Shown piece by piece: positions 59,738-64,000 of a stretch of DNA of 64,000 nucleotides; positions within the stretch are counted from its first letter, which is position 1, and every line of letters begins with the position of its first letter. The notes beneath the pieces were generated by a model that was not told where the DNA came from, ran no database searches, and saw only the letters and a program-made list of their open reading frames with translations. A program made the position numbers and the translations under genes. This DNA comes from CAYSCS01 sp964429695 (GTDB lineage Bacteria > Acidobacteriota > Aminicenantia > Aminicenantales > Aminicenantaceae), in the NCBI GenBank assembly GCA_964429695.1, contig CAYSCS010000022.1:1-64000 (forward strand), written 5' to 3'.

Positions 59738-62380
59738 CTACTTTCTCAGTCTTGAATTCTGGACTTTTTGTTTAAGTTCATTTAGAAGATTAAGCGCTTC
59801 AAGAGGGGTCATGTTCTGAATGTTAAGAGCTTCAATCTCATCCCTGATCTCTTTTAAGATTTCTCTCTCTCTATCTTCTTCAAAAAGAAGAAGCTGAGCC
59901 TTATCCCTTCTTTTTGAATCGCTATAAGATATTCTGGGTAATCCCCACTCATCCAGTTCCTTTTTTTCCAAGTTGAAGAGAACCTCTTTTGCTCTCTCCA
60001 CTACTTCTTGAGGAATCCCAGCCAGCTTAGCCACATGAATTCCATAGCTCTGATCAGAAGGACCGGGGGAAATCTTTCTTAAGAAAATTATGTCATCCTT
60101 CCATTCTTTCACTGAGACATGATAATTCTTGATGCGCGGCTGGGTTAAAGCAAGTTCTGTCAGTTCGTGATAATGGGTGGCAAAAAGAGTCTTGGCTCGA
60201 ACATCTTCTTTCTCGCTTAAATATTCTGCCACAGCCCAAGCTATGCTGAGTCCGTCAAAGGTACTCGTTCCTCTACCAATTTCATCGAGAAGAATGAGAC
60301 TCTTTGGAGTAGCATTATTTAAAATGTTCGCCGTTTCAATCATCTCTACCATGAAAGTCGATTGACCCGAGGTGAGAAAATCCATGGCTCCAATTCTGGT
60401 GAAAATTCGATCTATTACTCCTATCTTGGCTTTTTTGGCAGGGACGAAACTACCCATTTGAGCAAGAATCGTGATCAAAGCGATTTGCCTCAAATAAGTG
60501 GATTTCCCTCCCATGTTGGGTCCAGTGACAATCAGAATTTGATTGTTTTCGGTATCGAGGAGAGCATCATTGGGTATGAACGGTTCTTCAATCATCTCCT
60601 CGATCACAGGGTGTCTCCCCTCTTTAATCTCAATCACATCCCCCTCAAAGACTTCTGGACGAGAGTAATTTCTTTTTGCAGCTACTTCTGCAAGGGAAGA
60701 AATGACATCCAGATAAGCGAGGGATGAAGCAATTTTCTGGAGTCTTGGAGTGGATTTTGAAACTTCTTCTCTCACCTGAATAAATAGTCTGTGCTCAAGC
60801 TCAGCAATACGTTCCTCTGCATGCAAAACTTTCTCTTCATATTCCTTCAGCTCTAGAGTAATGAAGCGCTCGGCATTAGCCAGCGTCTGCTTACGGATGT
60901 AACTTTCTGGTACAAGATGAAGATTTGGTCTTGTCACCTCAAGGTAATAACCAAAAACTTTATTGAATCCAACCTTCAAGGAATTTATACCTGTTCTTTC
61001 CCTTTCTTTTTTTTCAAGAGATGAAATGAAGGACTTCCCTGAGTGGCTTATCTTCCTCAATTCATCTAGTTCATCGTCATAACCATCCCTAATGATTCCC
61101 CCTTCAGTAAGGAGAAAGGCAGGCTCATCAAGAATTGAATTTTCTATTATATTTGCTATATCTTCTGCCAAATCCCATTCATTGACCATCTCTTTGATCG
61201 GTTCTGATTCGAAAGAAGAAATTAAGGACAGAACTTCTGGTAACAAACGGAGCGACTTTTTCAAGAGGACAAGGTCTTTAGGATGGGCAACTCCAAGAGA
61301 AATCTTACCCGTTAGTCTCTGGAGGTCATATATCCCTTTCAGCTTTTCCCTAATTTCAGACCTTTCGATGGTCTTCTTTAAAAATTCTTCAATTGAATCA
61401 AGTCTTCTTTTTATAGTAAAAAAATCTTGAAGAGGCTGAATCACCCATGACCTCAAGAGGCGAGAACCCATGGGAGTCACTGTTTCATCTAAAATTCCGA
61501 GCAACGAGCCCTTCACGCTTCCATCTCTTAAGTTTCTCACGAGCTCCAGGTTCCTTATCGCCGTGGCATCTAACCTCAGATATTCTCTGGAGGGAAGATA
61601 CGAAAGCTTAGAGACCAAGGTGAGGGAATCTTTTCTAATTTTCTTTAGGTAATGAATTAATGCTCCTGCAGCCCGGGTAGCGAGCTCTTTTTGAATGAGC
61701 CCGAACCCTTCAAGAGTCTTTACTTTAAAATGGTTCAAGAGAAGCTCTCTTGTTTGAATAAGGTCAAAAACCCACTCTTCAACAGGACTCTTGAGCACAG
61801 AAGACATGCTGTTCAATAGCAACAACTTTTCAACTCTCTCCTCTTCCCCTTCAGGAAAAACTATTTCTTTTGGAGAAAACTTGAAGACCTCATCAACCAG
61901 GCTCCTCTTCTCTTGAGAATCGCTCTGGGCTACTTTCATAGTCCCCGCGCCAAGGTCAAGCAGGGCCATTCCCCAGTCATCGCTTTCCCAGTAGAGGCTT
62001 GCAATGTAGGTGCTTTCTTTTTCTCCATCCTCTCCAAGCTCAACAGCCGTCCCAGGTGTTAGAACCTTAACCACTTCCCTTCTTACTACTCCCTTAGCTT
62101 CCTTGGAGTCCTCAACCTGTTCACAGATAGCAACCCTGAAACCATTCTTGAGAAGTTTCGAAATGTAAGAATCAGCAGCGTGATAAGGTACACCACACAT
62201 CGGTACTTTCTGTCTGGAAGTCAGGGTAATATCAAGCACTGAAGAGGCTATCTTTGCATCTTCAAAAAACATTTCATAAAAATCTCCGAGCCTGAAGAAC
62301 AATAAGGCATCTTGGTGCTCTTTCTTAATCCGGGCGTATTGCTCCATCATTGGGGTTGAGAATTCTCTTCTTTTCATCAT
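59738..62380 (-). CDS. mutS: DNA mismatch repair protein MutS
   Basis: 880 residues. Mismatch-reading motif in FFRLGDFYEMFFEDA, connector, core and clamp domains, then the ATPase with Walker A TGPNMGGKSTYLRQIA, DEIGRGTSTFDGLSIAWAVA (Walker B) and ATHYHELTELA, and a C-terminal part ending LNLLNELKQKVQNS. The start MMKRREFSTPMMEQY at 62380 matches the family; an ATG 21 codons upstream (62443) follows a TATAAT at 62461-62466 and cannot be excluded. No mutL in the window. Confidence 0.95.
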   Translation of the reverse strand: MMKRREFSTPMMEQYARIKKEHQDALLFFRLGDFYEMFFEDAKIASSVLDITLTSRQKVPMCGVPYHAADSYISKLLKNGFRVAICEQVEDSKEAKGVVRREVVKVLTPGTAVELGEDGEKESTYIASLYWESDDWGMALLDLGAGTMKVAQSDSQEKRSLVDEVFKFSPKEIVFPEGEEERVEKLLLLNSMSSVLKSPVEEWVFDLIQTRELLLNHFKVKTLEGFGLIQKELATRAAGALIHYLKKIRKDSLTLVSKLSYLPSREYLRLDATAIRNLELVRNLRDGSVKGSLLGILDETVTPMGSRLLRSWVIQPLQDFFTIKRRLDSIEEFLKKTIERSEIREKLKGIYDLQRLTGKISLGVAHPKDLVLLKKSLRLLPEVLSLISSFESEPIKEMVNEWDLAEDIANIIENSILDEPAFLLTEGGIIRDGYDDELDELRKISHSGKSFISSLEKKERERTGINSLKVGFNKVFGYYLEVTRPNLHLVPESYIRKQTLANAERFITLELKEYEEKVLHAEERIAELEHRLFIQVREEVSKSTPRLQKIASSLAYLDVISSLAEVAAKRNYSRPEVFEGDVIEIKEGRHPVIEEMIEEPFIPNDALLDTENNQILIVTGPNMGGKSTYLRQIALITILAQMGSFVPAKKAKIGVIDRIFTRIGAMDFLTSGQSTFMVEMIETANILNNATPKSLILLDEIGRGTSTFDGLSIAWAVAEYLSEKEDVRAKTLFATHYHELTELALTQPRIKNYHVSVKEWKDDIIFLRKISPGPSDQSYGIHVAKLAGIPQEVVERAKEVLFNLEKKELDEWGLPRISYSDSKRRDKAQLLLFEEDREREILKEIRDEIEALNIQNMTPLEALNLLNELKQKVQNSRLRK

Positions 62381-62522
62381 CTTATGTAAACTATACTCGT
62401 CACTGTCTGTTTTTTCAAGATGACTGCTTACTGAAAAGAGCATAATTTATGCTTTTTTAAATTATAAAAAATCTCCTCAAAGTTAATGCTTTTTTTGCCA
62501 AATTCAGAGTAATTAAAAAAGG

Positions 62523-62612
62523 TTCATCTCCCTGAAAGTTGATAAAAATAATGTTAATTATCGAGTGGCTGCATGAAAGATCCCCTCGAGGCAAATTGAG
62601 GAGAATGGGCCA
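62523..62612 (+). repeat. Partial copy (D) of the MITE-like element
   Basis: TTCATCTCCC then GTTGATAAAAAT at the left matches the left end of copy B, followed by GTTAATTATCGAG and CTCGAGGCAAATTGAGGAGA, which match the interior. It breaks off after GAGAATGGGCC. It lies 30 bp before copy C in the same orientation, so the pair is a truncated tandem. Confidence 0.6.
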
Positions 62613-62642
62613 AAATTCTAACAAGATAATGTAAGGTTAATC

Positions 62643-62852
62643 TTCAGACTTATTGATAAAATGTTAATCTTCGCCCGAGTAATAGGAAGATATCTTCGAG
62701 GAAACCGAAGGAATAAGATCCGCAGTATATGCTGGAGAATCAAAGAAGGACCTTTTTGCGTTCCTCCTAATTTTAATCTTAAACCCCAAAATTGAAAGAA
62801 GATATGTAATTCTTTTTTCTTATGAGACTTTACCAACTAATTTGGAGAAGAC
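62643..62852 (+). repeat. MITE-like element, copy C (210 bp)
   Basis: The right end TTTACCAACTAATTTGGAGA (62829 on) is nearly identical to the corresponding end of copy A. The left end (TTATTGATAAA, 62650-62660) is more worn. Interior segments TTAATCTTCGC, GAGGAAACCGAAGGAATAAG and CTGGAGAATCAAAGAAGGAC align with copies B and A'. Confidence 0.75.
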
Positions 62853-62956
62853 CCACTATTAGATTAAAAGAAGATTTCCATTTCTTTTCTTTTTCACCTT
62901 CGCATATTTCTCCACTTTTCGGGACTTTAGCCTGAAAAATAAGATGAATTTGTGCT

Positions 62957-63514
62957 GGGTCAGATACATCAGTGACACTCTGGGTTAAGTCAGGTATCAT
63001 TATGTATTAACATCAAATTCGGCTATACAGGTTCATGATTCCCGGTTCAGAGTTTATTCGCACTCTTTTGTGCCAGGAGACAATCACTAAGGAAGCGTCC
63101 ACGAGGCTGAAGTAATTTGATTATTATCGTGGCTTTGGCAATGTGTGGAAGACATGCCGGCATTTTTGTATCTCATCCCAGGCGTTCTAGAGGTGGAAGA
63201 ATCGATTTGATCCCTGTGACCTGGCTGCTCTGGAGGAGGAACCGAGATTTCTGCACAGGTTTTGCTGTTCTTTAAAGAGTGACCCGCGGTGGAGAAGGTT
63301 TGCGGGCTTCGGGAACAATTCGCTCCATGGGGGGGAAAGATAAGTTGGCTTTTTTATTGTGGTGGGAGGGAAGAAGAATCTCTGGCTCGACGGTGGACAT
63401 ATGCTTAAATTACATCAGCTCCCATCATGCTCTGGACTACCTCACGACCTAGATGAATATATTGCCGAGGGAAAAGAAATCAGAGAGCCCAAATATCACC
63501 AATGTCCTCACCCC
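62957..63514 (+). mobile_element. Decayed IS481-like insertion sequence with internal deletion
   Basis: About 560 bp. The left end GGGTCAGATACATCAGTGAC (from 62957) is an imperfect inverted repeat of the right end TATCACCAATGTCCTCACCC (63494-63513). The left end also contains a second similar motif (AAGTCAGGTATCAT, 62988-63001). Between them lies a broken transposase gene. An intact relative would be over 1 kb, so the middle is missing. Confidence 0.65.
63035..63480 (+). pseudogene. Transposase pseudogene (HTH part and C-terminal end, no catalytic core)
   Basis: From the ATG at 63035 one frame reads MIPGSEFIRTLLCQ, a stop, then FDYYRGFGNVWKTCRHFCIS, a stop, then RWKNRFDPCDLAALEEEPRF. This matches the helix-turn-helix region of IS481-like DDE transposases (YY-x-GN-x-TCRHFGIS-x-x-TFYRW-x-x-RFDP-DL-SLEE). 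A frameshift near 63330 then gives GGKDKLAFLLWWEGRRISGS then TV (family: WGKDKLAVLLRREG...VSVSTVGRIL), and the frame passes directly to NYISSHHALDYLT, the family's C-terminal NTIRPHQALGYLTP. The catalytic DDE core is gone. At least two stops and one frameshift. Non-functional. Confidence 0.75.
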
Positions 63515-63789
63515 CTAAAAAATCTTGACACCTTCAATAGAGAATCATATTCTTATGAAAAGTGTTGAAGTAAGTAAATTAACAAATTATTTAAATTTGA
63601 TTTAAATTTTAAGCAAATTAGCCGGGAGGTAAAAAACATTGGGGAGAGAAGATAATCTTTATCCTATTTAAATAAGCATGAAATTTTAAATTTAAGATAA
63701 TGTGGGAATAAGCTTTAGAGATAATGATTCTATTTTTAACTAAGGCTGAATCTTATAATCTCAATCAAACTTAGAGCGAGGAGGGGGGT
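63515..63789. other. Intergenic region between IS relic and the secreted protein gene
   Basis: AT-rich spacer. The GAGGGGGG at its end (63781-63788) is the ribosome binding site of the next gene. No confident promoter hexamers were identified. Confidence 0.35.
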
Positions 63790-64000
63790 ATGAGAAAGAA
63801 CTTCTTTTTAATTATTTTGCTTGCAATCGTGCTAAGTTATCCTTCAGGCATCTGTTTTTCAGACTGGGGCGCTACGAAGAGGCTTACCTGGAATTCTGGC
63901 TCGTCCTACTGCCCAGCCATAGCCATCGATTCAAATAATAACCTCCATGTGGTATGGCGGGATTCGACGCCAGGTAATTATGAGATTTATTACAAGAAGG
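63790..64000 (+). CDS. Secreted sialidase/BNR-like beta-propeller protein, 5' part
   Basis: 70 residues visible before the window ends. A signal peptide (MRKNFFLIILLAIVLSYPSG) is followed by WGATKRLTWNSGSSYCPAIA and IDSNNNLHVVWRDSTPGNYE then IYYKK. This is the repeating pattern 'PAIAID..N.LHVVW.D...GN.EIYYKK' of BNR/sialidase-type propeller proteins that are often surface or secreted. GAGGGGGG precedes the ATG. Total length and function cannot be judged. Confidence 0.8.
   Translation, partial: MRKNFFLIILLAIVLSYPSGICFSDWGATKRLTWNSGSSYCPAIAIDSNNNLHVVWRDSTPGNYEIYYKK

Noticed and set aside
63359..63568. 69-codon plus-strand ORF
   Set aside because: It runs through the broken transposase in a partly wrong frame; DNA is better explained as the IS relic.
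1..64000. CRISPR arrays, rRNA genes, prophage or defence islands
   Set aside because: No regularly spaced direct repeats, rRNA sequence, phage structural genes or known defence genes were found.

Overview
The window is a 64 kb chromosomal segment, roughly 40% G+C by eye, from a Gram-negative (diderm) bacterium. An outer membrane is indicated by a PilQ secretin, a FadL/OmpP1-type porin, two lipoproteins and many signal peptides. The gene mix suggests a deep-branching, Acidobacteria/Aminicenantes-like anaerobe or microaerophile: unlinked secreted peptidases, an MglA-like GTPase, a type IV pilus assembly operon, ECF sigma/anti-sigma control and clusters of GT4 glycosyltransferases. This placement is inference; there is no rRNA or ribosomal protein marker here.

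Layout. 1-6.2 kb: a partial minus-strand gene at the left edge, a TPR protein, a Tat-signal superoxide dismutase, a secreted M55 peptidase and a secreted M20 amidohydrolase, with long AT-rich gaps. 7-11 kb: tyrS, a ComM/YifB ATPase and an MglA-like GTPase. 11-16.5 kb: a minus-strand glycan operon of a small protein, a coiled-coil protein and four GT4 glycosyltransferases in the paralogue order A-B-B-A. 16.9-25 kb: a SLOG/TIGR00725 protein, truA, rimI, tsaB, an ADP-ribosylglycohydrolase, an M28 peptidase with a polytopic C-terminal half, and an ECF sigma/anti-sigma/periplasmic TPR operon. 25-36 kb: sppA, a UvrD-family helicase fused to an Fe-S nuclease domain, an FtsB-like protein, a phosphohexomutase, a membrane spermidine-synthase-like protein, a secreted PCMT and coaD.

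36-43 kb: pilMNOPQ followed without a break by two lipoproteins and an intrinsic terminator. 43-52.9 kb: a long minus-strand operon (GT4, DUF465, Asd-like pseudoenzyme, MsbA-like ABC exporter, yicC, gmk, coaBC, family 4 UDG, priA). Two members, the Asd-like protein and PriA, have lost catalytic motifs, and rpoZ is absent from its usual place between gmk and coaBC. 53-62.4 kb: tRNA-Phe, galU, an OmpP1/FadL porin, a NifU-domain protein, clpB, a small acidic protein and mutS. 62.4-64 kb: repeats, a decayed insertion sequence and the start of a secreted beta-propeller-like protein.

The most notable non-genic content is a family of about 215-bp elements with roughly 24-bp terminal inverted repeats. 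Full-size copies lie at 4198-4415 (minus), 55887-56102 and 62643-62852 (plus), with partial copies next to two of them. They look like MITEs and I do not recognise the family. An IS481-like insertion sequence, decayed and missing its catalytic core, lies at about 62957-63514.
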